A stretch of 64,000 nucleotides of DNA from positions 7,068,001 through 7,132,000 of the forward strand of contig NC_064676.1 of NCBI RefSeq assembly GCF_023278565.1, written 5' to 3'. Below, piece by piece: positions 35,405 to 47,287 of this stretch (position 1 is its first letter; each line of letters starts with the position of its first letter). A model generated the notes under the pieces. The model searched no databases. It had not been told where the DNA came from and was given only the letters and a program-made list of their open reading frames with translations. A program made the position numbers and the translations under genes. Origin of the DNA: Colletotrichum lupini (Eukaryota; Ascomycota; Sordariomycetes; Glomerellales; Glomerellaceae).

Positions 35405-37593
35405 ATGGACGTGCTCAAGAAAATCGGGGGCTGGTTTGCTCCTCCGCCGAACAAAGCAGAAGACGGCCGTGATGCGTGGCCCTCAAGGGCCTCCTTTCTT
35501 CTAGCATCCATGGGTGGCTGCGCCGGAATGGGCAACCTCCTTCGGTACCCATCCCAGGTGTACAACAACCATGGCCTGCAGTGGTACATCCCATATCTGA
35601 TGGCCGTTTTCATCGTTGCTATCCCGGTTCTCGTACTCGAGATTGCCATTGGACAGGCCTACCGTGGTGGTAGTGTTGTGGCCTACGCGAATGTCAACCA
35701 GAGACTGAAGGGGTTGGGACTATCGTTGATCTACGTTGGCTTTGTTGTCACGCCATACTTCGTCGTCAACTTGGCGTGGATTATGAGCTATTTCCGACAT
35801 TCCTTCACCAGCCCATTACCATGGACCAACGAGCCCGATTACTTCTTCAACCGAAAGGTCGTTGCCAACGTTGACCCAATCGAGGGCAATCTAACGGCAG
35901 ATGGCAGCAGCGTTTTGAACTACACCGAGTATCCCGGTACCGCTCTATTGGGGGAGACGACCGGATGGGCGGCCTTCACCTTCTTCCTCATGTATATCTC
36001 CATTTTCCGCGGCGTCGGGCTCACTGGCCGCGTCGTGTACTTTACGATGGGCCTGCCTATTGTTGTCACCATTGTGCTGATTGGTAGGTCTGTATCGCTT
36101 GAGAATGCGGGTGAAGGTGTGAAGCTCTACTTCGCGACATGGAGAGGCGACCAACTCGCAAGAGGTCAGGTCTGGCAGACAGCTTGTGGTCAGGTACGAA
36201 CGCCCTTATCTACCCGCTTTATGTTGAACTTCGAGACTCTTCTCAGGGTACTCATTGAAGATGCATTCCACAGACCATGAACTGACCATTCTCTAGGTCT
36301 TCTTCAGCACGGGAGTGGGTTTCGGTTACTTTACATCGTATGCCTCATATAATCGACAGTATTCCAACGCAGTCATGGATTCAATCTTGATCGTTTGCAG
36401 CAATGTGCTCTTTGAGAACATCGCCGCATTTGCGGTCTTCGGCGTGGTCGGGTACCTCGGCATGCGACCCGACCCAGAGAACCCCATCGGAGGCTTCAGC
36501 GTTGGCTTCCTCACTTTACCTCAGGCAGTGGCCGAAATGCCCGGTGCCAATTTCTGGGCTGTAGCATTGTTTTTCACACTCATGGTCCTCGGCTACAGCT
36601 CAGCATTCGCCATGTTGGACGCCATCGTCACCCTGGTGATGGATACGGGAATCAAGGCTAGCAGGCCTATAGTTGTCACGACTCTTACGATCATGTCCTT
36701 CCTTCTGTGCCTTCCATACTGCACGGAGTTCGGCTACTACCTCCTGACTGGCATTGACCGGTGGACGAACGATGTTGCATTAGTCTTCGTTGTCTTTGCC
36801 GAATGCATTTCATCAACAAGTGTTTACCGTTGCAAAGATGTTATTGGACAAGTCGGCAAGCCAGCTTTTCTCATCTACAACACATGCTACATCCTAGCTA
36901 TGGTCCTGGGAGTGGCCATCGCCCACGCTGTGCACCCAGGAGCTGGAGCTGGTGTTGGGTTCGGTATCTTCATCGGCGGAAGTATCGCCTCAAGTATCAT
37001 TGGCAAAATCCCAGACTCCATTCCACCGAGGTTCTGGGGAAAGAACGCTTTCATCAGCAAGTTTTGGTATCTGGCCTTCTACTCTGTAAGTGTTCGTCTT
37101 CCGTTACAAAGACAATCAGTCTAACATTGTTGGTCAGGGAAACCAACTTCGGAGGGATCTCAACGTAGTCATCGGCAGCGGAAAGAACTGGAATATTCCG
37201 ACATTCTGGCCCGTATTACTTCGCTACATCTCAGGGCCGATCTTGGCTATCGTCTACGGCTTTTCATACCCATCATTTTATGAACTCCGCTACGATCCAT
37301 TGCATATCCTAGGCTTTGCTGTCGGCCACGTCGCTTTGATCTTGATTTTAGCCGGCTTCATAGTGCCGCGCTGGTTCAACGTCTTCATCCCAGTGCACCG
37401 TCGGAATGAAGGCAAGATGGCTTACGCTCCAAACGTCACCATCGGTGCAGACGAGGCTCAAGCTATCGCTGCTGGGACAATGGAGCAAGGAAACTCGCAG
37501 GCTCACTCGCACTCGGACGAGGGTGTTGGCAGAAAGGAGTCGCCTACCAATGACGGCCTCATTACAGAGGAGGAAAAGAAGACCGCCTTATAG
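35405..37593 (+). CDS. Neurotransmitter:sodium symporter (NSS/SNF) family transporter
   Basis: Exons 35405-36193, 36297-37085 and 37138-37593 give 677 residues. Both introns (103 and 52 nt) are phase 0 with GTACGA and GTAAGT donors. The start is the only in-frame ATG before the first helix (MDVLKKIGGWFAPPP). TM1 holds GGCAGMGNLLRYPSQVYNNHG (about 37-57), the NSS signature with an unwound GN...R.P segment that binds substrate and Na+. TM2 follows as YIPYLMAVFIVAIPVLVLEIAIGQ. About 12 helices can be counted, and the tail is hydrophilic and His/Glu-rich. Fungal members are plasma-membrane amino-acid or amine transporters of largely unknown substrate; Na+ coupling is expected from the family but not proven here. 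Confidence 0.92.
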
Positions 37594-38157
37594 AGCAGCT
37601 ATGTGCCTGCAAGAGTATACAGTAAAGCGAAAGGGCGATTGAATTCACGGAGGACGATACATTACGTTGGATTGCAATTAACATGACATAGAATAATGTA
37701 TCTCATCACCTTTCTCGGTATTCACTTGGCAGTCGTTGAATCCATTTCCGCTGGCTCCATAAGACATTCCGCTCACCGTCCTAGGTGAATGTTTCGACTA
37801 GTGTACGTAGAAGATCAAAGGCCAGTTCACCAAACCAGCTCGAAGCTCAGTGCAATTGAGTCAGGACTCTTGATTCAAAATTCTTTGAACAATTGTCGAT
37901 CGACGCTCGGGGCATGTCGAAACATCTGAAAAGCCGGACAAGCCGAGGCTTGTTGCATTCTATGCGGAGGGGACACGGTTCGCCGGTGCGGGGAGGACGG
38001 CTAATGGACTCCAGCTAGAACCTTGAGAATATCATGATTAAGGTACATATGGATCATCTACAACTAGAGCAACTCCATACAACTCGTTGATTCTTCGGAA
38101 ACTAGCTAAAAAAAAACTTCCTTGCCTTATTCCTTCGCAAGTCAACCAAATTTGATC
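37594..38157. other. Gene-free stretch
   Basis: Intergenic DNA between the NSS and AtuA genes. An A-rich run just before ATG 38158 probably belongs to the leader. Nothing else is seen. Confidence 0.5.
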
Positions 38158-40170
38158 ATGCCTCTCAGGACCAATCTCCCAGGTCATCTCGCATCGCGCG
38201 CAAATGACACCGCGCGCATAGCATCGGCGTCCGGATCTGCAGCAGATAGGCGCCATGGGCTTGCTGAGCTCGCTCGAAATGAAGACATCCAGTACATTGT
38301 CGGCGACTGGATGTCAGAGTACAACATGACATCAAGGGGTGTCGCGAAGGCGACTGATCCCACAAACTCGTCTGAATTTGAGCCTTCATTTCTCGAAGCT
38401 ATCGAGCCTGCGCTGCAATACTTGGATTCCAGGCGGATCAAACTTGCCGTCAATGCTGGCGCAAGCGATACGAAGAAGCTGCATGATGTTCTAGTTCACA
38501 TGATTAGCGAGAAGGGCTTGAAGCTTAAAGTCGCCTGGATTGAGGGCGACGAGGTAATTGATGTTGTTAAAAAGGGGCTGAAGTCTGGAGAAGGATTTAA
38601 GAATCTGACAACGGGTACTTCACGACCCAACCAATCCCATGGCTTATGGTGCTAGATGCTGACAAGTCTAGGCGAGAATATCAAGGACTGGCCTTACGAA
38701 CCCATCTACGCTCAGGCATATCTGGGCTGCTGGGGAATAGTTGAAGCATTCAAGCAAGGGGCTCATATCGTGTTGTGCGGCCGTGTAGCTGATGCTTCGC
38801 CGACCATTGCATGCGCAGCATACCATCATGGCTGGAAGCGTGATGACTACTCGCAGCTGGCGCACGCACTTGTTGCAGGTCACTTCATCGAATGCACGAC
38901 TTACGTGACGGGCGGAAACTTTTCTGGGTTCAAGAGCTTGCCTGGTACTTCTGTCGAAATTGGATTTCCGATTGCCAAAGTCGAGGAAACTGGCGAGTTT
39001 ACCGTCTACAAGCAAGCTCGAACGGGGGGTATGGTGACTCTGGAAACGTGCAAAGCTCAGCTTCTCTACGAGATCCAAGGGCCATATTACTACAATTCAG
39101 ATGTCGCGGCCATCCTAGACAACATCAAGATGACACAGGTGGGACAGGATCAAGTGTATGTCGCCATCACAATACCCATTGAAAACTCCCACTGACATCG
39201 CTACAGTCGAGTCTTCAACGTCGGCAGTATGAAGCCTCCTCCGACTACAAAGGTTGGCATTACAGCCAAAGGCGGATATCAAGCCGAAGCCCATTACTTT
39301 CTTTGCGGCCTCGACATCAATGAGAAGGCGGCATTGTTTGAGCGTCAGCTTCGCCACGTTCTTGACGTAAAGTCTTTCTCTTGTCTCAAATTCAGCACCA
39401 ACGGCTCTTGTCCAGAGAACCCCAAAAACCAAGATGCAGCAACTGTCGATCTCCGCATCTTTGCACAAGCGCGCGACCAAGCAGCGTTGTCGCCCTTGAA
39501 GTTCCTGAAACCAATTGTGGATAACATCATGCAAAGCTACCCCGGTGCAACATTCCACCTAGACACGCGACAAGCAATCCCAAAGGAGTACCATGAGTAC
39601 TGGGTTAGCATTCTCCCGCAGAGCGCAGCAAAGCACGTGTGCCATTTACCGTGGAAGAGTCAAAAGGTCGACATTGAGCCCCCGCGGGACGCAGTGGACT
39701 TTTTGTACGACCAACCGACGTACGAGACCAAAAGCCCGACTGATGTGGCGACCTTGGGGCCAACTACAAGGGCACCGCTTGGGTATGTCGTACATGCGCG
39801 GTCGGGCGACAAGGGCTCCGACAGCAACGTTGGATTCTTTGTGCGGAATGCCGACGAGTGGGATTGGTTAAGGTCGATGTTGACGGTCGGGAAGATTCGT
39901 GATTTGCTAGGAGAGGATGACAAGGGTAAACCGGTTTTCCGTTTCGAGCTCCCACATCTCCATGGTGAGTTATTCTGTCCTTTAAAAAGGTCGATGGTGT
40001 CGTGTTTAACTGACTTGGAGGTAGCCGTGCACTTCCTATTGAAGGATCACCTGGATAGGGGCGTCTCTGCTAGCTCGTCTTACGATTTCCTTAGCAAGAA
40101 CTTGGCAGAGTATCTACGATGCAAGCATGTCGACATCCCGGACAGGTTCTTGGCTCGTGGCAGAATCTGA
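38158..40170 (+). CDS. AtuA/DUF1446 family protein
   Basis: Exons 38158-38614, 38672-39155, 39207-39964 and 40025-40170 give 614 residues. Introns are 57, 51 and 60 nt. Donors are GTACTT, GTATGT and GTGAGT, with CTGAC-type branch points in the first two. The third intron is a multiple of three without a stop, so an unspliced reading looks open but breaks the motif LPHLHA/VHFLLKDHL. The N-terminal part shows IVGDWMSEYNM, VNAGASDTKKLHDV and GCWGIVEAFKQGAHIVLCGRVADAS, the AtuA domain. The C-terminus holds HARSGDKGSDSNVGFFV, the AtuA-like ferredoxin-fold tail. Bacterial AtuA takes part in acyclic terpene (citronellol/geraniol) breakdown, but its reaction is not settled and the fungal role is unknown. 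No terpene-catabolism partner genes are next to it. Confidence 0.88.
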
Positions 40171-41687
40171 AGGGCGAAATGGAGATATTCTTGTGAGGCA
40201 AAGACGCCGGAAGAGGTACACATAGGTACTTTTGCGATCCAAGATGGGTTACACCGAGGATCTGCGGCGTCAGCGGTGGAATTACGGGCTAACCTTTGAC
40301 CGTAGTATGACGAGCCTCACGATGATGTGGCTGGGTGACGATTTGGTACACCACAGAAGGAAGAGTTGTGGTAAAGCGAATCATGCAACGGGAGAAAAGA
40401 GCCGAGCTCTTTGGTTCCTCTGTGGCTTATTACCCCGCCAAAAGCCTGACGACATAGCGTTGGCTGCCGCTTATCTTTTTCGCCGTTTGATGGCTGGGGT
40501 CGAGTTAGCTTGCAAAGCTTCTTGTCTCAGGCATATTCACCGGTACACTGAACCCGGCCCTTTAGATCAAACGAGACTTTGATTGTCCCTTCTGGAATTC
40601 AGAGAGTCTTGCGCAGGAACACAATAAGAGTCACGTTCTTTGGATGTTGGTTGGTTTAGATAACGAAGGTCAGCGGCGCAACACTGTCTTCCCTGTCGTG
40701 GCAAAGCCGACGTACGTGCCATGGTAATAAAGTTGCCATAATACCGGTTTTACCTTGATCCGTTTGCTCATCATGTTTTAGTGCTAGGTATTGACTAACG
40801 GAACATTGAGGGTACATAGTAGGTTGAAAGCCCACGTGGCACAGTCTGACGGTCGACACAGCTCGCCAGATCCCAAACCCTAGCATTCGGAAACGGCTTG
40901 GGGTGACGCGATGATGATAGAGTGGCGGACCAGAAAGAACAGGGCTGAGGCCCAAGGGCACACTCTTTCTCATGATTGCCAAACAAATCACCGTCCGGAA
41001 TTCGCAACCGGATGCGTGGTCTACCATGCCGGAATAGGCAGTTCTTGATGCCGGTCAGTCATCCTTAGGGGGCCTTTGGGGGCGGAATCCCCAACCCAAC
41101 CCAACCGCCGGACCACTCACTCCATGAATCCACGTCTCCGGAGCGGCTGCTCCACTTCGCGCCGGGAGCTCGGGGGGTCTAAAAGATGTCCCACTGATCT
41201 CCTTTGCTTCTCGGGATGCTGCAGCCTGTAAGCCTGCAAAGCCACCACGGATACCAAGGTACTTTGACAGGACCCCTCCCTTGCTGTGCTACTGTTCCTG
41301 GAGTGAGTGAGAGTGAGCGAGGGAAAGAGTGATAGCTTATCGGAGACTACTTGACAAGCTTGGGCAGACATGGCGGTGTCTGTCAGGTATCACAATAGGA
41401 TCAGCCCCTGGTGAGACGCCATAGCCATGAGTCTCCGAAACGTCATTTGTGGGCTTGCTTACTTACTTTAGGCATGGGATTCCCTCTCAGTGGTCAGATT
41501 GATGATCTTATTCAAAACCATCTCTACCAAAGTTCGCGGGAAAACTCACCTTTTTCCGGTTGCCGTCCACCAGCACCTCAAATCCAACGAGTATCACCGT
41601 TCTATTTCGCCAGCTTCTCTTTCATGCTTCGAAGTAATCGGCCTCAGCACTATTCACCTCAATATCCGACCACGAAACATCAACATC
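40171..41687. other. Gene-free stretch
   Basis: No supportable gene. Small open frames occur at 40232-40582 plus and 40656-41027 minus without motifs. The frame of the hemerythrin-like gene is open upstream to about 41490, but the region before 41688 does not look conserved and is taken as leader. Confidence 0.5.
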
Positions 41688-42262
41688 ATGACGAGACTCA
41701 GCGACGCGATCAAGGATGACCATCGGAAGATCGAGCAGGCATATCGATATATCCTCACATCAACCACTCTAGAAGACAAAGTCCGATGGAGGAGTGAGCT
41801 CAGCCTCGAACTGGCAAGGCATTGCATCAGCGAGGAACAAGTCCTCCTTCCAATCCTCACAGATCGACTGGCCGATGGCGAGTCTCGTAGCGCCAGGAAT
41901 CACACGGACCGCGAAAGCGTAAGTTTAGCGTTGCCGCCCACCCATAGTCACATCGGCAAATTGACCGGTCGCTTTAGTTGAAGGAAAAGATTTGCCGCCT
42001 CCAAGCGATTCCAGTCGACGATGACAGCTTCGAAACCGAGTTAAGGGCTCTCTGGGTAGACCTGGCAGCCCACGTCCGCGATACCGACAACCAGGACGTG
42101 GCCCGGTTGGAAGAGTGCCTCACCATGACCGAGTCTGAGGAGCTTGCGAGGCAGTTTCGGCTCACGATGTCCTTGGCTCCGACGCGGAGTAACCCCTCGC
42201 CTGATCGCGGTCCGCCGTCTCAGCAGATCACAGACTTCCTCGCCACCAAAACTGGGCCTTGA
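41688..42262 (+). CDS. Hemerythrin-like (HHE cation-binding) protein
   Basis: Exons 41688-41918 and 41978-42262 give 171 residues. The intron is 59 nt, phase 0, GTAAGT. The start MTRLSDAIKDDHRKIE is the usual beginning of fungal HHE proteins. Putative di-iron ligands appear in the expected order: H12 in DDHRKIE, H45 and E49 in RHCISEEQVLLP, H72 in NHTDRE and H109 in AHVRDTD. The four-helix length fits the family. Such proteins bind non-heme iron and are proposed to sense or store oxygen or iron; the role here is unknown. The C-terminal 35 residues are Pro/Ser-rich and not part of the fold. Confidence 0.86.
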
Positions 42263-43294
42263 ATGCGCATGGCCCGATTTTGCGGGGTTGGTGAGGAGGG
42301 AATTCTGGGGAAGCATGGGTGAGACGTCCGATGATATACGGCATTATGACGGAGCAAGACCCTAGTGGTCACAGTAAATATTAATCATTATGGGTTTCTC
42401 TCAGTATGCTGGTTGCACCCAAGATAATGGCCTGGATTTCAATACTCTGACTACATCTCTTTTCTGACCTCGCATGTACTGTAACAAAACACATGATAAG
42501 CCTGAAGCCGACCGACCCGGAGTCGAGCAACTCCGGATGGGCCCGATCGGTGTCGACCACGGCGAGTTTGCCCCGGTATCTCTTTGTCACTTTCACGTCA
42601 TAAGACCACGGCTTGCAGCACTTCCAGCACACCAGGACCACATCCATCTGTCTTCCAAATTTTCGCAGTTCATCTTTTCCTACGTAATCTTGTTGCGCAG
42701 GTACCCTCAGCTTGCGGAGCCAGTGAAGGTAATAGTGACTGCGGCATCGGAAACCGCCGGAGTCAACTCCGTTAGATACCAAAACTGCCGATGCATGACA
42801 TGTGCCATAACTCTCTTCGTTCATACTTGGTCGCTCAATCATGCTTTGGCAATGCGCGCCAAAGCCAAACCTCCATTTGCTTGTAGTCCAAAGCTACCAA
42901 AAACCTGATTTAGCTCACAGTTCCAGACAGTGAACGCATGTAAGTTCATTACATGTGAGAGCATTTGCTCCACTTTACCATCACAAGGTGGTTTGAACCT
43001 TAGTCAAAGATGCACTTTCTTAGAACCTGATTGGAAACACTGTTACCCATCCGACCGTGAGCTTACATCACAATTTCCCAATATGCAGTCCTGAGAGGCA
43101 AAGTCCCTATTCCCCACAAGACTTTCTGTGGTCGGCGAGATAAGCGGAGGTCTAGTGCCCTTGGCCTCTGAGTTGTCGATTCCTGTCATGTTATTTAAGC
43201 TGGCTCCCCATGATACGGCCATGAAAGCCTATGGAGCTCTCATCTACGAACTTCTGAAGCCCCCGAGATTTCAACTCATCAGTCAACATTCAAT
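42263..43294. other. Gene-free stretch
   Basis: Two overlapping opposite-strand open frames (42381-42842 minus, 42474-42908 plus) show no domain. The last part leads into the gene at 43295. Confidence 0.5.
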
Positions 43295-43903
43295 ATGTCG
43301 TACAAAGATTACGATGTACGGGACCAATACTCAACCCGCCGGCGGCACCACTCACCAGCCTACTCCGACTTGAGCGTCGGAAGTCCAGGGTACAGCCCGA
43401 CAAGGGATGCCGGCGCTGCCCACGTCGCACACCAGCACTACGAGCCTCCCGATCGCAGAGGCCGCGTCGAAGTCTACGAAGAAGATAGATACAAACCAAG
43501 AATTAGAGACTATCACTACGAAGAGAGGCGTCCACGATCGCGACCAAGATCCGAGGTCTACGACTCCGACCGCAGCCATCGTAGCCACAGGGATGGGCAC
43601 CATCGCCACCACAGCCACACACACAGCAGAAGCAAACGGAGGCATTCCACCTCCGGGCCCAATTGGGGTCAGGCCGCTGTTGCAGCTGCTAGTGCCGGTA
43701 TCATTGAGGCGGGTCTGGCGCGGCATGACAGGGACCGAACGGCAAGAGTGATGACGGCGGCGGCGGGAGCCGGGGCGATTGACGCCGTCGCTGGGAAGCA
43801 TGGAGAGAAGCCGTCTAGGACTTGGGAGAATGTTGTCGGAAGCACTGTTGGCGGCTTGGTAGTTGATCGTGTGGCTCATGGATCGGGACGCCGGCATTGT
43901 TGA
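43295..43903 (+). CDS. His/Arg/Asp-rich protein with glycine-zipper C-terminus
   Basis: A single exon of 202 residues from ATG 43295 (context CAATATG). The first about 125 residues are charged and disordered, with repeated R, D, H, Y and S, including a SHRSHRDGHHRHHSHTHS stretch. The C-terminal 80 residues (WGQAAVAAASAGIIEAGLARH, AAAGAGAIDAVAGKHG, GSTVGGLVVDRVAHGSG) form small-residue helical segments typical of glycine-zipper domains in fungal DUF3824-like proteins. No signal peptide. The function of this group is unknown; roles in stress or wall-associated assembly are speculation. The poly-His stretch could bind metal ions. Confidence 0.7.
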   Translation: MSYKDYDVRDQYSTRRRHHSPAYSDLSVGSPGYSPTRDAGAAHVAHQHYEPPDRRGRVEVYEEDRYKPRIRDYHYEERRPRSRPRSEVYDSDRSHRSHRDGHHRHHSHTHSRSKRRHSTSGPNWGQAAVAAASAGIIEAGLARHDRDRTARVMTAAAGAGAIDAVAGKHGEKPSRTWENVVGSTVGGLVVDRVAHGSGRRHC

Positions 43904-44594
43904 GTTCACGGCGAGGGGCGCCCGGGTTCGGCGAGACGCAGCGCTTGCGTCGAGCCATGGAATTTCTTTAGCAAACACTCACGTAAAACCAGAGATATGC
44001 AACACTTGTTCAAGTTTTTCCCAGATCGTATCGAGTTAAGCAGTTCGTCTACGGCAACTGTTCTGGACCCTCGTCTTCGGAAACAGTCCCGAATTCCCAG
44101 CTCACGATCTCCGAAGTCCGCAACTGGCCGCCATCCGATCCATGTCGGTAAGACCAACGAGAGGTCCTCCCATCTGATTCCTGCCGGTGGGTGTCGGTGC
44201 CATTGGCTAGAACACCACTTACTTGAGACTAAGGGCGGCTCGATACAACACTATCGCCAAGCGATTCGCGGAGGATAAACGAGCTTAATCTAAATGCCGG
44301 ATGAACTGGCCCCGCCAAGCTAGCATTGGCACCTTTATTCCATTATCAGTCTCACTTAGCGATGCAATCCGTTCTTGCCACCACCTCATGACCTTCCGCT
44401 CGTGGGATGCCGGAAGGGGTCGCCCCGTGCTCGCCGGCCTGGAACATCGTCGCGGTTGAGGGAGTCGTAAAGTCCGTTATGGACCATGTTCACGGCAGAT
44501 TCGATATAAAATGATGAATGACCTCCCTTTCTCATGACCTACGCCGTGCGCGTTTGGATACTTGATGCTAAAGGAAAAGCAATAACTTTACAAC
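43904..44594. other. Promoter region of the AA9 gene
   Basis: No gene. A TATAAA stands at 44505-44510, 85 bp before the AA9 start codon. Confidence 0.5.
44505..44510 (+). promoter_or_regulatory. TATA box candidate of AA9 gene
   Basis: TATAAA is 85 bp upstream of ATG 44595, a spacing usual for inducible cellulase-type genes. Confidence 0.4.
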
Positions 44595-45363
44595 ATGAAG
44601 CTTCTCGGTCTCCTCGCTGCTGCCGGCCTCTGCCAGGCCCACACCATCTTCGTCTCCCTCGAGGCCGACGGCGTCAACAGCGGCGTCTCTCAAGGCATCC
44701 GTACCCCGGAGTACGACGGTCCTCAGACCGACGTCACGTCCCAGTACATCGCCTGCAACGGTGATCCGAACCCGACAAAGTCAACCGACAAAGTCATCAC
44801 CGTGACAGCCGGGTCAACAGTGACAGCCGTCTGGCGCCACACCCTGACCAGCGGGCCTGAGGACGTCATGGACGCCAGCCACAAGGGACCAACTCTTGCC
44901 TACATGAAGAAGGTCACCGACGCCAAGACCGATCCCGGTACTGGCGCGGGATGGTTCAAGATCCAGGAGGACGGGCTGAGCAGTGGTGTCTGGGGAACGG
45001 AGCGCGTCATTGGTAATGCTGGGAAGCAGGCTATTACTATTCCCAAGTGTATTGCCAACGGACAGTACCTTCTCAGAGCTGAGATGATTGCCTTGCACGG
45101 CGCCAGCTCCTACCCGGGTGCACAACTGTACATGGAGTGTGCTCAGATTAATGTCGTTGGCGGGACCGCGGCCAAGAGCCCGTCGACTGTCAGCTTCCCT
45201 GGTGCTTACAAGGTCTGTTGTTGAATCGTTACCATCAAGCCACATGAGATGCACTGTTTACTGACTATCGTCTCAGGGATCCGATCCCGGCATCACAATC
45301 AACATCTACTACCCCGTTGTCACGAACTATACGATTCCAGGACCCGCGAAGTTCGCTTGCTAA
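44595..45363 (+). CDS. AA9 lytic polysaccharide monooxygenase, single domain
   Basis: Exons 44595-45212 and 45277-45363 give 234 residues. The intron is 64 nt with an unusual GTCTGT donor; an unspliced reading stops after a few codons, while the spliced one restores the family ending [19 protein letters not shown]. The signal peptide is residues 1-15 and His16 ([10 protein letters not shown]) becomes the mature N-terminal histidine of the copper brace. The second copper ligand is H96 in [12 protein letters not shown]168, Q177 and Y179 lie in the conserved EMIALHG...[13 protein letters not shown] block. The enzyme is secreted and oxidatively cleaves cellulose or related glucans. There is no CBM1 domain. 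It is 2 kb from the disrupted GH74 gene, with the LYC1 gene between them. Confidence 0.95.
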
Positions 45364-45665
45364 ATCTCAACATGTGCTTTCAGCGCTTTTGATGCATCAG
45401 TATCATTAGTCATCAGTACCATTAGTGGTACGGATGAACTCTTTGATGGTTGGAGACGGAGATTAACTTCATGTACATATTACCTGAGGAATCAAACTTG
45501 CACACACTGTGAAATTTCGATAGCTCTCCCAGACCTATGTTCCATTGCTTCAGAGCCTCTTGTATCATAGCTGGGTAATCGGCGCCAAAGCCTTCCGTTT
45601 ATGGAATTCCGTAATGAATTCCGTAATGAAGAGCTTGCAGTCGAACTAAGAATCTTTCTCCTCCC
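45364..45665. other. Short convergent intergenic region
   Basis: This is the shared 3' region between the AA9 gene (plus) and the LYC1-like gene (minus). A directly repeated word GAATTCCGTAATGAA occurs around 45604-45630. Nothing else is seen. Confidence 0.45.
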
Positions 45666-46949
45666 CTAACACCACGCATAATGCTCATTGTTAATCAAAA
45701 TCGGAGCGTCCTCTGGTCCCAAATCCTCGCCATCCTCGAACCATAGTAGACTAGCAATGCTATTACTCTGCCTCTCAACGTAAACGGCATCTAAGTCGCT
45801 TTGATCCAAAAGGTCCTTTACCATGGGAGATGGATCCCATAGTTGTACCTGGTCTAGCCTCCAATCTGCCGCCTCTGCTTGAGCAGCCTGCATCACAGCC
45901 TTCAACGCAGCAGCTTGCTCTGCATAATCTTTCATCGATATCGTGATGTTTGCTTCGCGTGGCTTGTTCGCAGTCTCATCCCCTTCTACCACAAGGCGTA
46001 GAATATAAAGAACATTCTTATTATCTGCACCCTCAATGCTATGGGGGTCTGGGTGCCTGTAGTAACGACGAACCCAAGTAGCCCAGACCTGTTTCCCAGC
46101 CACTCCAGTGATGACTCCCTTTATCACTGCCTTTTTACTAAAGATCTGCTTGGTAGCAAAGTCTTCTTTGCGAATGTGCCATAACATATGATTCAAGTCT
46201 GGTAGAATAACCACCCGCTTGCGTGACGGACTCGGTGTGGCCATGTCATTTTGTATCATGGCCTTGTCCCTGAGGCATAGGCTCTCCAGATCCGATTCGA
46301 AGATTGGCCGTGAAGTCGCAGGTTTCTTCATCTTTGCAGGCGGCAACACCAGGTGCCCGTTGATTGGGTTTGGTGTCCATCCCATCTTGGTATAAAACTC
46401 CTTTCCTATGTCTGAGTACAGGACGCTTCCAATGATCCTTCCGTTCTCGGACTGCCAACCGCGCAGAACCGTCGCTAACTCCTTCATGTGACGAGCTGCG
46501 AAGCCGCGGCCGCGAAACCTTTCTGGACAGAAGACGCTGGCGGCCCCATGAACGATTCTCTCCGTCATGTTCCCCATGCTATCGCTCACGAGACAGCGTT
46601 TGCGAAAGGTTTCACATGAGCAGAAGATATTCCGCTCATTTGGCGGCGAAGTTTTGTCAACGAGAACCCAGGTCGTCATGCCTCCGTCTTTTGCAAGTGG
46701 GACTGTGGTGAGGTACGCGGACTCGAGCATGTACAAGGGCTTAGTCAAAGAATCTTTCCATTCATCAGCCGTAATTGTCCATATCTGGATGCATTCTTCG
46801 GGTGTAGGATGGTCGAGGTGAAGATCTGAAGAGGAGGAGCTAGCGATTGCGACTTTAGACTTCGCCCGTGTACTTGTTAAGGAAGCCATTGTTTGTCTCA
46901 AGAAACCATGTGGCCGATTGAAGTTCAATTTGAGGTGATTTGAAGTCAT
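45666..46949 (-). CDS. LYC1-like GNAT N-acetyltransferase
   Basis: A single exon of 427 residues on the minus strand, from the ATG at 46949; a second Met at codon 21 could also serve. The N-terminal half is a GNAT fold with the acetyl-CoA loop RFRGRGFA (144-151, R-x-x-G-x-G/A) preceded by the beta-strand IVHGAASVFCPE and followed by a helix (ARHMKELATVL). EFYTKMGW further on is the usual GNAT ending. The C-terminal half matches the layout of fungal LYC1 proteins (lysine acetyltransferase of Yarrowia). LYC1 acetylates L-lysine at N6 as the first step of lysine breakdown, but many fungal homologues of this length are uncharacterised, so the substrate is inferred. Confidence 0.82.
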   Translation of the reverse strand: MTSNHLKLNFNRPHGFLRQTMASLTSTRAKSKVAIASSSSSDLHLDHPTPEECIQIWTITADEWKDSLTKPLYMLESAYLTTVPLAKDGGMTTWVLVDKTSPPNERNIFCSCETFRKRCLVSDSMGNMTERIVHGAASVFCPERFRGRGFAARHMKELATVLRGWQSENGRIIGSVLYSDIGKEFYTKMGWTPNPINGHLVLPPAKMKKPATSRPIFESDLESLCLRDKAMIQNDMATPSPSRKRVVILPDLNHMLWHIRKEDFATKQIFSKKAVIKGVITGVAGKQVWATWVRRYYRHPDPHSIEGADNKNVLYILRLVVEGDETANKPREANITISMKDYAEQAAALKAVMQAAQAEAADWRLDQVQLWDPSPMVKDLLDQSDLDAVYVERQSNSIASLLWFEDGEDLGPEDAPILINNEHYAWC

Positions 46950-47287
46950 CGGAAGCTTAGAGTTATTCCAGAAGTTTAAACTGAAGTTGCGCTAACAAGA
47001 CAGCCGCTAAAGCCCTGAACAATTTTATGACCCCCCTGCATATTGCACACTTTGATGAGCGGGGTACCCCTAAAGTTGCTGTTGATACCTGGATTCGTGA
47101 TCAAGACAATCCGTGCTTTCATCAGTGATAGCAGTGATGGAAAGTTCGCTGGCGTCTCACTTGACGTTAATAAGATAGCTTGAGGTTTTAAATCTTCAAA
47201 ATTTACCAGTCTATTTACAGGTAATGAGTTTACAACTGAATCTACAGATGAATTGAATCGAGCTTTTCATACACAACATCCCCGCGC
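46950..47287. other. Intergenic region
   Basis: The LYC1-like promoter and the 3' region of the GH74 gene. No feature is seen. Confidence 0.5.
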
